Shown: one piece after another, positions 1 through 13,270 of the stretch
Position numbering within the stretch: the first letter of the stretch is position 1
Layout of the letters: every line of letters starts with the position of its first letter
Origin: Bombus terrestris
Taxonomy: Eukaryota > Arthropoda > Insecta > Hymenoptera > Apidae
Assembly (NCBI RefSeq): GCF_910591885.1
Contig: NC_063269.1
Coordinates: 310,001 to 374,000, forward strand
Direction: 5' to 3'
Length of the DNA stretch: 64,000 bases
The notes under the pieces: generated by a model
The model's database searches: none
What the model was told of the DNA's origin: nothing
Seen by the model: the letters and a program-made list of their open reading frames with translations, nothing else
Translations under genes and position numbers: made by a program

Positions 1-739
1 AAAATAAAACGAATAACTGGAAACAGAATGACAGATGATGGAAGGACAACGAGTGAAGTACTCGCCTTGTTCATTATTAGACCCGGTAACTTGGGCGTCT
101 TATATGGAAAGCCGGTTTCTTGTCGAGTCGACACTTCCTGTGCATTTTGTTCCCAATAACATTCGCAGTCGCCTGTCTCTCCGAACGGCTTTAGGTTGAC
201 TTGCAGATATAGATACGGTTCAGAAGCGCTATAATAAAATACGTTATCGGTTGAAACAACGGAGTTCGGTATCTTTAATCACCTAGGTACCAGTGGTATT
301 ATATAAAATATTTACCTAATAAATGCTGCATCCAAGTCCCAGTCAGAAAGTAGGAATAAATATGTTTCCGATCCATAGTCATCTATTGCTCGATAAGAAA
401 CTGTGAATTCTCTGGAAATATTTCAGAAATTTATTTCTTTTATCGCAAGTTAACTTTTTACAATTTCTTCTTCAATTATCTAATAATTTTCTGATATTCT
501 CGATATTTTGTCTCGATATTCAAGTGTTAAACTCTTACATTAAGTTTAAAATAATCATCAAATAGAAAAACATTCTATTTTTTACCATTTAATTTTGCGT
601 TCATTCTACAAGCTTAATCGATGAATAAAAGATGTATTAGGTGTAGATGTATTAAGAATGCTTTTAAATCTACGTTCTTTAATCTATATATTCATCAATT
701 TTAAGTTTCTAATTTATATTACAATTATTACACATTATG

Positions 740-863
<124 letters not shown>

Positions 864-930
864 GGAGGTGAAATTAGTAAAAGAATTCGTGGTATATTTA
901 TGATATGTTAGGATGAGATAGAGAGAAGGA

Positions 931-954
931 GTGTGTGTGTGTGTGTGTGTGTGT
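931..954 (+). repeat. (GT)n microsatellite
   Basis: Twelve perfect GT units about 70 bases downstream of the long TG tract. Confidence 0.95.
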
Positions 955-2473
955 TAGTTTAGCGGGAACGGTGAATTAAATATTGTAAGAATTTGTAGAT
1001 TTGAAAGTCTTGCAATCCGATAGGTGTGATATCAATAAATTAGGATTAAACTGCTATATATAGCGTGGGTAATTTTTAAATTATTAACATTTCCCTCTGC
1101 TGACTAAATCTGTTTGTATTATTTCGAAACATTTGCATCGTAAATGAATGATTGATAGAAAGTAGCAGACAATTGCAAACCGATCGAGCTATCTACCATT
1201 AATCGACGCAACGATAAAGTGAAAAAATATATTCCAAGATTATTGTAATTCAAAGTCAAATCGGAATGTCTCGCCATCTGCCGTTACGTTCATTTCTTTT
1301 GTACTTTCGATACATGTAATTAAATACTACTTGTTTCTTTTGTGATAGTAACGTGAGAATACTAATCTAATTTAATTATTGGCGAAAGTATTTATTACGA
1401 TTCTGTCATAATTAAACACCGATCTCGTTCTTGGTAATTCGAGTTTAAATAATTCAGAAAAAGCTTAACAAAACATTAATTTCTAGATAAAATTCAAATT
1501 AAAAATTTTATGTTTAATTTATAAGACTTCCATGTTCTTTTCGAAAATGTTTTTATTTATTTTATAACGTTTCTTTACGTCTTCTTATTATTCTTTTTCT
1601 ATTATTACTACTTAATGTTTTATGTTTAGCTCTCATAGTTGGTAATGAGAAAAAACTCGTGGAAAATTTTGCTTCTCCGACCTAACGCGTTGTGAAACGG
1701 CGTGCTCGGTTTTATAGATAAATGGTAATCGCTACGCGTCCAAAACAAATGAACATTAGCCGAAGGTAGAGTAGCGGTCAAAAGTTTTACACGACTACAT
1801 ATTTTTGACAGATTATCGCACTATATTACAGATATTAAAATTATATAATCAACAGTTCGCGATTGTCCTTACAATCAGGCGCGCGCGCGCACTCACACTC
1901 TATCTACGAACCAGCAAGAGAGTTCATTGAAACGTGGACAATGCTTGACACAACAAATATAAAACGATTCGGTGCTGTATTTGCTGCGAATATTAATTTA
2001 AGACGAATATTCAAATACAGCGGTGCTTTGAATTAATAGGTCAAAATAGCGAGACTATTTAAAATAATATATTAAATTTGTAATAGCAATTATTAAATTG
2101 AAGCGAAGAACATGAGTAGAGTCAATAATCTACCTAGCCCACAAGATAAGCCCGGTTCGTCAAAATAGTTGTGATTATTTGTAGATGCAAGACTTAACTT
2201 TTTTCTATAAACTTTTGTCCGGCTTGAAACTTTTTCTTATTCCTGAGTTTCACCCACGACCATTGCTCGGCATTAATAACAGTAAAATCTCACCCTTTGA
2301 TATCGAACGCTTTGATGAGTATACTTTGAAGCACTTCGATGGATGTTATCTGCGGATCCACGCTGAACTTCCGATACTCTGGCTGATGTCTGGTCTCGCA
2401 TTTCTAAACATAAATATACCGAACGTTCGATCAATTTTCCTTCTATTTACCTCTGTTATAAAACGTGCGTCCC

Positions 2474-2502
2474 GTTTCTTTTCGTTTCGTTTCGTTTCGT
2501 TT
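2474..2502 (+). repeat. (TTTCG)n tract
   Basis: About five copies of TTTCG. It is the reverse complement of the CGAAA tract at 3076-3108. Confidence 0.9.
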
Positions 2503-3075
2503 ATAGAATTGAAATACTTGTCTTCGACAGAATTAAACAATTCACTATATTGTATGACGGTAAAATCTCGAAAAATTGTTTTTATACAGAAAGCAAAAAA
2601 TATATCTTATACGGTTGTTATTAATTTCAACATGTAAATTAATTGCTATATATATACGAGAAATTTGTTAAGTCTTATCAAAGTAAACCTATTTTTTCTA
2701 CACACAACGTATATATCGTATGTATAAATACTTTAAATGGTAGGTATAATTTACATATATATAGTACAGGGAGGATTAAAGTCTACCAGTCATAGTTGAT
2801 AAATCTCGTTTGATTTTTCATGAATCGAAAACTAAGTTTCAGTGTTATTTTCACTGTGCATAATATTAGCCTTGAATCGTTTGACCGTTAAACGCAAGAA
2901 TTTGGAAAGAGGTACCTTTCCAAGGTACAAAAATGACCAATCTTTCTGTAGCTCAAACAAGAGAAATATTTGTACATCATCCTATAGGTTCCAAGAAATT
3001 ATAAAAGCATACTCCTTTACCGGTCATTCATTAAGATAATGAGAGAGTCGTAGACAAAGTTCAAATAATGAAGCA

Positions 3076-3108
3076 AACGAAACGAAACGAAACGAAACGA
3101 AACGAAAG
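3076..3108 (+). repeat. (CGAAA)n tract
   Basis: Six copies of CGAAA, inverted relative to the TTTCG tract 575 bases upstream. Confidence 0.9.
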
Positions 3109-3553
3109 ATTGGTAATCGTTAACTTCAAATGATCGTAGCTTTGTAACAAATGGATGAAATTTAAACATTCGAATCCTATTTTGCGGCTAAAACTTGATA
3201 TTTATATTGTACGGCAAAATATTTGTTAACGTTCCTAGAAAAAGATAATTATGATGAAGCGTAATGATAACGCGATGATGATAAATAAGTAATATTATGA
3301 TTCTTTTAAATAAAGATAGCGTATCGAATTGGTGTTACACGTACATACGAGCCAATGCATTGAAGCTTAAGAAAAGTTTGTAAAAGTAATAGACGTACAA
3401 AAATTCCATAAAATCTATTACAGTTCGCAATTATATTATTTAAGTGTATTTAAATAATAATAATGATATAATAGGATATACATGTATAAAATTAATAATA
3501 ATAAAGCAATATGTACACCAAAGTACCTAACGAAAGTACATATAATTAGTAAG

Positions 3554-3556
<3 letters not shown>

Positions 3557-3599
<43 letters not shown>
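3557..3599 (+). repeat. (AG)n microsatellite
   Basis: About 21 AG units running into a G-rich end. Confidence 0.95.
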
Positions 3600-3602
<3 letters not shown>

Positions 3603-4887
3603 GAGATAAAGGAAAAAAAACAGGACGAGACTAGAATAATATTAAAAGGATTTCTATATATAGAAATTAGAAGTCGATTTCGGTTGGCAGTTACACTGTC
3701 ACACCTATTATATAAATGCTCTTTTAATTATACTTGTTCTAACTTCGATCGAATATATTGGATCAATTATGCCATTGTCAGATAATATTAACACGTGCAG
3801 AATTGCAGGATTTTGAGGTTAAGGTTTTGCAACGAATTTGCAACGAAACTATTAATATTTTCGATTTAATATGAAATATGAAATACATATATACATATAT
3901 GAAACAAAATGATTGGTTGTAATATTTTCAGTAATGTTTCCATATAGGACACACGAACAGACATTTTTTTTTTCTTAGTATTTTAATAAGCTATCATCAA
4001 TAACGAGTACAAATAAATGAACCATAACACGAGAGAGTTTCAAAATAATAAAATTCGCTTTACATTAGCAATATATTATGAATTATTAGAAATATTTTAG
4101 TCAACCAACATTTTTCCAATTTTTGCACATGAAGAATATGTTTGATAACAGACACAAAAGAGATCCATGTTTGTATCCCTGTAAAAACAGATGTCTTGTG
4201 CTTTTAAATTTTGATTGTTAATCTTTTGAAGGTGAAAATAATTGCCGGGAAATGGGATGAAACTTTGATTCTCAAACTGTGTACTAATAAATATATATAT
4301 ATATAACAAGACAATATATAAGATATATAAATAAATATATATAACAGGATGTTATACGTTGTCTCGGTACAGACAACTCTCCGACATTTGTTTAATTTTT
4401 TGCCAAGTGTCACACGTAGGTATTTGCAGGGTTTGCATAGGAAAATAGGGGAGATGTTACGGCTGTTCATGATTCGAAATTTCTGCCGCAATGCCATAGG
4501 AACATTTTGTCGAATACCCGGTGAAATAGCGACGCGTTCTAATTATTTTTACAGAACGTTGGTTATTCCAATTATGAAATGCGACGTGTTGCCGTTGCCG
4601 CGCGACGCCTCGCTTTCTTTATCCGAATCTATTTAAAAGATGTACACGTACATATGCGAGCATATCAAAAACTTTCTACGGGTAGTAACAATTTACAACT
4701 ATCTAGCAAGATAGAAATGGAATTCGTCTTTATTATCTGGAACGAATTCACGCTTCGATTTCGAGTTGGAGTGATATTGAGCTTATACGATATTGAGACT
4801 GCGTTTTCAATGATGTTACATTGGAGCTTTAAATCCCTATACTCCTACTGAAAATTTATTATTTCAAGTATTTTGTAAACAATGTCA

Positions 4888-4889
<2 letters not shown>

Positions 4890-4945
<56 letters not shown>

Positions 4946-4950
4946 TATAT
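4890..4950 (+). repeat. (AT)n microsatellite
   Basis: About 30 AT units with a single C interruption. Confidence 0.95.
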
Positions 4951-5989
4951 AAAGAGTGGATAGTAAACGCAGGGAAATATCGTTATCAATATAGAAAGAA
5001 TATTTCTCTTTTTTTTTATCAAATTCAACAATGAGAATTTGACCATTCGACGATCAGAATAGATTTGGTTTTTAAATGTCTTTCAGCGTGTAATAATGAA
5101 ACATTATTTTCGAGAAAGTTTCATTGTAATTTTATGCGAGTCGCGTGTAACTTTATGTCGATGTAATGGTGAAGCGTGCAATATTATGTTGTATAACATG
5201 AACTGTACCTTTACTTTGACGCGCACAGCTTCTCTAGGACAACCGAACATGTTTGACGTTGATATTCAGGCTATTTCGTGCACGCGAAAAAGGACGTTCA
5301 ATAATTCAGGACAGCTCCAGATCTATCAAAATGCGCATCTCCTTGAGGACGTTCTTATGATACCGAACGAAGCTCCACATTTTTATGGGTAATCCAGTCC
5401 TGATAGGTTAATTCGTTTCACGCGACGCGTAACGAGCCACCTTAAAGCTTTCACTTTTTCCCAAGAAAAGCATAGTAGCGTCTTGTCAGAGCACAGCACC
5501 ACCACGTTTCTCTAACAAAATCCAAGTTTTTGGACAACCACCGATTGACATTTGGCATAAGAGTTCATGATCGTTCGCGATGACGAGGTGTATCCCGAAA
5601 CCCCAACAGCTGTCGATGATGACACGTTTCAGAATATTAGGTTTCGAAATCGTTTCGCGCGTTACTCGAGTTTCGACTACACAAAGATCGGTCGTCGTCA
5701 CCGTGATCGTTGACTGACGATACCGTCTGCTCTCGTGATTCGTGTCTCGTGTTTAATCGGCCGAAATTGTATGTCCCTTTCTTCGTTAAAATCACTGATG
5801 TTGGAACGAACGGAGGGATGGTATTTCGAAACGTGACAAGCGGAACGCAGACGAATAGAAATGCCGATGGAAATTGGCGTTACGTTCTCGCGAGGAAAGA
5901 GAAAAAGAGCGAGAAAGAAAGAAGCGAGCGAACTGAAGCGAGCCGCGTTTGACGCCAAATTTAGTTTAACCAGAGAGGAAACGAGCGCT

Positions 5990-6110
5990 CACGCCCGTAG
6001 TTCTAGTTGTTCCACGGTACAGCTGCTGCACCATGCGGCCAGGTGCTGAATTTAATCGACATTAGCACGTACAAGAACCTATAAAATTAGGGATCTGCTC
6101 TGTTTGGTTG
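5990..6110 (-). repeat. Dispersed repeat, copy 1 (inverted relative to copy at 13145)
   Basis: The reverse complement of this segment aligns by eye at roughly 80% with 13145-13270. Shared blocks include CAGATCCCTAATTTT, ATAGGT, GATTAAA/AATTAAA and GGCCGCATGGTGCAGCA. The outer part (AAGAACCTAT...TTAGGGATCTGC...GTTTGGTT) is repeated in tandem at 6121-6200. Confidence 0.6.
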
Positions 6111-6115
6111 GAATT

Positions 6116-6205
6116 TAGTATATACAAGAACCTATGTATTTAAGCTTAAAGTTAGGGATCTGCCCTGTTTGGTTATGCACTAGCATAGACAAGAACCTAT
6201 TTAAT
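6116..6205 (-). repeat. Tandem half-copies of the dispersed repeat
   Basis: The phrase ACAAGAACCTAT, then AAAGTTAGGGATCTGCCCTG and TTTGGTT, recurs here about 58 bases after its first occurrence. A third partial start (GACAAGAACCTATTTAA) follows. Confidence 0.5.
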
Positions 6206-6660
6206 TGTACGTTTCTACGGAAAAATTTATATCTACTATTCTATCCGAGATAGAGAAATATAAGAATGACAAAATCGCGCAACAATAATACTAGTTGTAA
6301 GTTGCCTGAAAAGGAGAGATTAATTGTTTACTATATCTTTGAAGGATGACACGCATAAGGCAATAGTGGAAATTCCTCTTTGGTATTATAAAATAGAAAT
6401 TAAATAAATAAAATAAAAAGAAAAAAAAAATTAAGGATTACATTTGTCTTTAATAAAGATACTTATAATGCAGGATAGAACAATTTTCCCGATTTTCATT
6501 TACTCGTGTAACGCATAAAAGCTTTTCATTAAGAAGATAATCTTATTCGTAATCGTTGCTCAACATTGTCTTAAATATGTTTCCTATTCCCCAATTTCAT
6601 CAATTTCACTGTTTGAATGCACTAAGTTTGCGCGCAGTTTGTAGATACGAAAATTGTGCG

Positions 6661-6840
6661 CTCCTATTTGCGCAATGTGTCGCAAAGTCAAATCGAGCGT
6701 GTCTATTGGCGCAGAATATTGTCAAAGTCAAATCTGGCGTGCCTATTGGTGCAGAATATTGTCAAATGAAATTGCGCGTTCCTATTGGCGGAATATATTG
6801 TCACGTTGAATCGAGCATTCCTATTGGTGCGATATATTGG
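6661..6840 (+). repeat. 40-bp degenerate tandem array with phased inverted CCAAT boxes
   Basis: About four and a half units of roughly 40 bases (starts near 6661, 6701, 6741, 6781 and 6820). Each carries CCTATTGG-YGC, an A/T-rich ATATTG and a CAAAGTCAAAT-like block. ATTGG (inverted CCAAT) occurs at 6705, 6745, 6784 and 6823. The first unit has it mutated to ATTTG. Confidence 0.65.
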
Positions 6841-8220
6841 AAAGTCGTAGTTTCGTTGAGTGACGTTATACTCTTGAAAGTGGAGCGAAAATTCGTCTCA
6901 TCGAGCGTTACCCTGTCCTTATTAGTACTTTCGTTTCGACTTTATCAACATTTCTACACTTTTATCTGCTTCATACAAATAGTACGTTCGTATTGATCAT
7001 AATTTTAGTAAAATTAAGTAGTATCCGATGTCTTCTTTTTTACTTTCATCGTTGATTGGGGTTACAGTCAACGATAGCTTATATTATCGGTCTTTGAGCC
7101 AGAATTTGTTACTTTATTTCGCTATAACTGGTTTCAATATTGTAAATTATTGGTTTATTATGTATTTATTCTTGACTGTATTTCCGATAGATAAAATTAT
7201 CGATAATTCACATTACCTGCCTTCGAGGTAGACTTTGGATTTTATTATTGCTTTATCCAACTATAATATGTTCCGGTATTGTAAATTATTGGTTTTGTTA
7301 TACGTTTATCTGAGATTGCTTTGGTTTTCTTTAGTACAGATCATTGGCCGATCAAGGGATTGAAAGAATAGGGGTTCACATCACAAACGTCGTAGGCGAT
7401 TAATAATCGATAATTCGAACTGATACGAAATGGACGCCGCAGATTATTAATGATCGAGTCGTTGGTTTCTCATGCAGATTTGGTAATGATCGAGGTATTG
7501 TAACAAAGTAGACGTATGTATACGATTATTTTCGCTTTTTTAATTGCATAATTTGTTGAAAATATTAAAATGAAAAAAAAAAGGAGATTTAAAAAGTCAC
7601 TTCGTCACAATTAATTGATTAATGTTTTTATGTCAATATATAGCAAATTATATGAATCATTTAATTGTTATTAGAAAATAATCTATTACGAAGTTATTAT
7701 ATTTTAATATATTTGTACGAGAAAATCAGTTTATCATTGTCTGGAAGGAATCTGCATAAGACATGTTCAGACACGTTTCGGTAATCACTTGAGGCATGTT
7801 TAGTTAATTTATTATAAGCATTGTCGAATCTTTATAAAGTGGAACATAGTATGTCAGTAAAAACCACGTTTCAAACTCTGATAACGAACATTCACAATTG
7901 AATTCTTTCTGAGGAAAGAATTGATTTTATATTTTAGAATGTTAATAAATATTTGAAAACATATTAGGAGATATCCTATCCGGTCAATGCATAAGCCGTA
8001 TTTGAAATATTACGCGTATATTGCATCTCCTTAATAATATGCATATGTAAAAAAAAGAAAAAGAAAAAAAAAAAAAGAAAAAAAGAAAAAAAGAAACGAA
8101 TAATAATCGGTTTATAGTATCAGGTTAGTCAGTATAGTATGTAGGTTTCGAAGAACAACAGTATTTCCTAAACAAAAACTCTTCTAACCCATCTTCCCCG
8201 CTAATATAACTTTTTTTCAG

Positions 8221-8344
8221 AGAATGTTTGTGATCGCGCGCAATGCGATCCATAGAGTCAGTGTTTGCTGCGTAATAACATCTCGTATATTTTTTCTGGA
8301 GCGCAATAGCTCCCCAAGAGGATACAGGAACTCCGATACTCAAT
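8221..8344 (+). ncRNA. Possible exon of an unidentified spliced transcript (segment 1)
   Basis: Bounded by a strong acceptor (actttttttcag) and a consensus donor (gtaagtat). An ATG at 8224 opens a frame of about 40 codons across the segment (starting MFVIARNAIH), but joined to the next segment it stops after about seven residues. The first of four such segments on the plus strand. Non-coding RNA or a short peptide are both possible, and chance cannot be excluded. Confidence 0.25.
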
Positions 8345-8718
8345 GTAAGTATTTCTGTATATTGTACTCTAATTTATTTTATTACTCGTATTTTGATCGA
8401 ACAATTATTAATTTCCATCGACATAAAATCTAAAAATTATAATTATATCAATTATATAATTATAAAAATTATAGCATGCTTGGCAAACGATTAGACTATC
8501 TTCATTCCTAGGTTAAAAATTGTTACTTTAGCGTTCAGATTTTTATAATAATTAGATTTTAACCGGATTTCAATTTTTATCGTTATTAAAATTTCAAACA
8601 GGGATTAGAGTTTAGAAATTTTGAATAGAGTTTTATTTTTCATTAGTTTGGGACTCCTTAAATAACGAAGGATATGTTTTTAAGAACAAATTATAATATT
8701 TCGCATGTTTTGTTTCAG

Positions 8719-8790
8719 TTTTTCATAACTTTTCCTAGCTTTTTCTTGGAAGCTTCGAAAAGGACGCAGTGATGCTACGAAACTAAGCGT
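8719..8790 (+). ncRNA. Possible exon of the same transcript (segment 2)
   Basis: A 72-base segment between an acceptor with a T-rich tract (tgttttgtttcag) and a donor (gtaaga). It has stop codons in the frame continuing from segment 1. Confidence 0.22.
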
Positions 8791-9134
8791 GTAAGAATCT
8801 TTGCATATAGTATTCCAATTAATTTTATTCCTTTGATTTTATTCTTTAATTTGATTATACTTTAATTATTCATAATAAAAAAACAAGTTTGACATATCAG
8901 TGTTTCAATTGTTGGAGTAATTAGAGTTTACTAGCAATTTAATATTTCAATTATCATTAAAGTTTAAAGTTTTCATAGAGTTCCATGTTACATTATCTCA
9001 AATATTTTGCTGAATTATCGCTTAGTTCTCAAAATATATTATTCACGGATATATTATTCATATATGATATGTAAACAAGTCATATTTTGTTAAAGGGTTA
9101 TCACTCCTTTCTCTTGCTCCTATTTCTTAAAAAG

Positions 9135-9163
9135 GAGCTAGTGGGCCTTGAAAAGCCAAGAAT
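9135..9163 (+). ncRNA. Possible micro-exon of the same transcript (segment 3)
   Basis: A 29-base segment after a long pyrimidine tract (cactcctttctcttgctcct) and before a consensus gtaagt. The acceptor itself (taaaaag) is weak. Confidence 0.15.
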
Positions 9164-9356
9164 GTAAGTAATTATGTAATCTGTATTTCATTTAATTCTA
9201 GTCTTTGTATTTCGATTTGCCGATTATTCGTATTGCCGATTTACATAGCGTCATTAAAATTTTAACCTAACCCCGATCTTCCGCTACTTTGAATTTTCCA
9301 ATTAATTAACGTTATATTTAAGAGTAAGTTACACGATATTCCATGCATTACTACAG

Positions 9357-9456
9357 ATTTTTCCATGATGGAATTGCATGGCTCCTCCTTGAGCCGACGG
9401 TCTTCACTTCCTCTGAGCTACCACAGCATCGATGACTACGTTCTTCGCATCTTATC
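9357..9456 (+). ncRNA. Possible exon of the same transcript (segment 4)
   Basis: A 100-base, relatively GC-rich segment between ttactacag and gtgagt, in otherwise AT-rich DNA. It has no recognisable protein content. Confidence 0.2.
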
Positions 9457-12400
9457 GTGAGTCGCATGGATTTTTGTTCCTTCGGTCGCTCGATCATGTC
9501 GTAGGACGAAAGGTCCGAATCGACACGGGTGACTGGTTGTATTACGTAGAATTTTTTGCGAGCACAGCGAGTAGTAACATTTTCTTTTTCTGTGTATTAT
9601 TTATTAGTTCAGGATAGGTCTTTTTGCGCATCGCGTTTTGTTTTTTTCTTTTATATTAATTTGCATGATACTGACAAATGTTGTATTAACAATGTTACAA
9701 TATTGGCATTAACTGGTACAAGAGATATTATATTAACAGTTAATTTGAATATTTGTGATTGAAGGTGCGTTCGTTATAATTACCTTTAAATGTATCTATT
9801 AAATGTATTAAAAATATACATTTAGAGAAGGAAATTACTTAATGAAATATTTCGTAGTGACAAAGTCGGATACCCTTCGACTTCGTTGCGTTAAAAATTG
9901 CAATTATTTTAATTACCTATTGATAACGATGATAAGTAATCTTCTATTTTCACTTTCTGTTCTCTGATAGCATTGTTTCAATGGATTGAATCGTTTGCCA
10001 TTCATTTTTGAATTTGAAATAATTAGCTTAAAATATTTATATAGAGATATTAAAATTCAATTCTGCCGTACACAAAATGTATGAAATTTTATGTGCAAAA
10101 AGAAATTTCGCGACAGGCAAATTTTGGAATCAAAGCAACAAGTTTTGAACGTTGCTTTTTCGCATTTTCGATAATGTGCTTTGACGAAGGGATTGCCTGA
10201 GGTTGTTTGCATTAATATTTAACTATGAGTTAATTATTAAATAAATTTCTTATTTATCGTCAATTTGTCTCTTTTGTAATAGAATTTCAATAATTCATAG
10301 AGTCTAAATAAAGAGTATAAATAAATTCAGTATTATTAGTATTGTGGTAATTTATTAAATTAACGAAGTAATGTATAGAGATATTACTAATCGAGATAAA
10401 ATTCGAAGATGCAAAATGAAGAAAGATTAGCTCGTTAAAGACAAAATAGATGCGCTAATACCTTTTTATTTAGTTAGGATTTTCAGGTTTAACCCATTGC
10501 CAGGATCTCGCTCACGTGCCCAGGTGCTACTTGGGAGAGAGGAAGGCAATGGATACGATGACCATTGATTTTATAACAATTTCTAAGCGACTGACGATGC
10601 GTTAGCGTATCGTGCACGATGTACCTTCCACATATTGCGTGTGCGCGTGTGCGTGTGGTTAGGCTGTGGAATTGCGTCGTTTCAGTACTTATTCCACTTG
10701 CTATAAATTTAAATTATAAAAAATAAATTCACACAAGCGAATCGTCATTTCAATCGCAACCTAAATACGGTAAATCACTGTCGAATACGTATTGTTGATC
10801 TTGTTGTTAAATTGTAATAGATGGATGTAAAATGTAATAGATGGAAATCTATAACGTCTTTGTCTTTGACAATTAAACGTGAGATTTACTTTTATCGCGT
10901 TGTACGCAATGGTCGTTAGCCTTCGTCGGTCGATTTCAGAAAAATGGGTAGGTAATAATTAGATTGTGCAAGTTGGCAAACTCGGCTGTCGGAGACGTCC
11001 CGGGACGTTTTCTCTAGTGTAGGTGCTTGTGTGTCGTGCGTGTCACGAGTGATTGTCTCAATCGTGGAATGATTGTGTTGGTGTGCCTGTTTTGTCATTT
11101 TTGGAATATAGCGCTAGGTGGGATGGGTAGAGCGTGGTTTGTTAACTGTAAGTAGATAGGGCCGGGCAAATTGACACAGTCTCAGACTCTGGTCGGGTAG
11201 GCGCGTTTTCGCGTGTTCGATCTGTTTCAGGGAATTTCATTTGAAAAATCGACGGTGAAGCTGGTCACGAATGGAACATACCATTGTCTCCCTGGCTTTG
11301 GCCATCGATTTTTCGAATTCCGCGGTCGTGGTCGCGGCTGGGTTTCGACACGAACGTGTACGTTTACGTATTGCTCGAGCAATCAGCTTTACGGTTGGCG
11401 ATTTACATTTTTATTTCACCTTTGTAAGTTATTTTTTGGTTTGCGATTTAGAAAGTCTCGAGCTTACTCGAATGTAAGTTTCGGATGTAAGTATCACGTC
11501 CGAAGAAAAGAAGAGGCTACGAGCCGAAGAGGCCCGGCAAATTGCCACAGAAGAGGGCAACTACTAATGGCTTTGCATCTTCTGGATCATCCAGAGAATG
11601 GAAAGTCATTCTCGTTACTACTTTGTCACTGTGCTCGCCTAAATTATTTGTAGTAATATTAGTTGTGATTTGTTTGTTAGCCGACGTGTATGTCGGCCTA
11701 TTGTTATGTTGGGCTAATCCCGATCTTTGCAATTAGCGTTGCGAGTCTAAATTTCGCGTTATCAATTAGAGTTGCGAAAAAGTACTGACTTTGGTTTGGA
11801 TTAGCTTTACGATGGAGAGACGACCGCGTTTGCTTTAGTTTGTTGCGAATTATAAGATATCGAGATTGTTCTTGGTATTTTCTATCGCGAATAATAATTA
11901 TTATTATAATTAGAATTTCTTTCAAAAAGTAGAATTTGAATTTGTCGCATTTTGTGTTATTTAAAGGTGAATTAAAATCACGTTAGTATTGAATTAATTT
12001 CGTAGCGTTGCGATTTCTGACTGTATATGACGCGTATGATTGAAATCATGTTTTTTTTCTCATCTATAGATAGTAATTTTACATTAAATTCGTTTTAAGA
12101 TGTAAAACCAATTGCGTTAATTAATAATCGCGTTCTTATACGTATTGTCGCTTCATTTCTATGAAATGGCCAAATTTCTTCCACTGGGATTGTGGAAATC
12201 TGTTGCTGTTCCCCGATCAACCGATACAGCTTTGTTGACATCTCGACATTTCGTATATCGAAACACGAGTGCACAGATTAGTATTTATTAGTATTCATTT
12301 ATTATTAGTATTTATTATTAATAATAATAACACTCCACTACCGTCTATACTTTTGCGAATTTTTCATCTTTTCTTTCATTTCTCTCTCTCTCTCCCCCTT

Positions 12401-13144
12401 TTTTTTGTCAGTAGCAAATTTAAGTAACATCGAAAACGCGATAAAGCACTCCTCGCGATTTATTTCGAAAAATTTTGTACCTTGAAGTTACGGACTTGAA
12501 AAATTAGCGTTGCGAAATAGAAAAATATCCCACTCACGGTTTGTTCGGGATTCTATCGAGTGGGTCGCCTTTCTGGCTATCGGATCTATTTCTTTTTCAG
12601 CATTCCCTTGAGCGTTTGTCGATGGAAATACCGTTGAACGGTATATCCGTTCGATGCTGATGAATATCTTTAATTCGTCGTTATAGTACTTAAAGTTATT
12701 ATAAATGGCTTTATTTCGTAATTATATGCATATTGCATTCGAGGAAAAATGACAATTGACATATCAATATGTTTGAATTACTTAAATTTAATATGATATA
12801 AATAATTTGAAATATATCGTTAGATCATTAAGACTTTATTTGCTTATTTTAAAATATAAACAGCGATCGTTGGTTATTAGAGTTATAATTTTCTCGTGCA
12901 TTGTATTTTCGATTAATTAGCCACAAAGTAATCTTATAAATGTTTCAATGTGCTGTGCATAAGTCATCGTTTATTTTCAAGAATCTTGCATAGAAAACGT
13001 TGTGTGAATGTAATTTTCCATGAATTTGACTGATAGCGTTGACAATAATGGTTATCTTTTTGCTTGTTGCTTGCTTCTAGAAACAAGTTAAATAGATAGT
13101 GTCTTGCAGCGTGAAACTCGATATGTTTTTGTCTAGATAGGTAC

Positions 13145-13270
13145 TAGTGTGTAGACAGATCCCTAATTTTTTATAGGTTTTTGTATATGCTAACGCCAAT
13201 TAAACTCAGCGGTTGGCCGCATGGTGCAGCACTAGTCCAGGAACAACCAGGTTCATAAGCGTGCGCACAC
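13145..13270 (+). repeat. Dispersed repeat, copy 2
   Basis: The plus-strand counterpart of the copy at 5990-6110, 7 kb away in opposite orientation. It has the same core GGCCGCATGGTGCAGCA and GATCCCTAATTTT blocks. The element type is unknown: no transposase, poly-A tail or tRNA promoter boxes were recognised. Confidence 0.6.

Noticed and set aside
2185..2637. 150-codon ATG-started frame
   Set aside because: No domain or family resemblance, it runs through a TTTCG microsatellite, and it has AT-rich codon use like the flanking DNA. Kept only as a remark.
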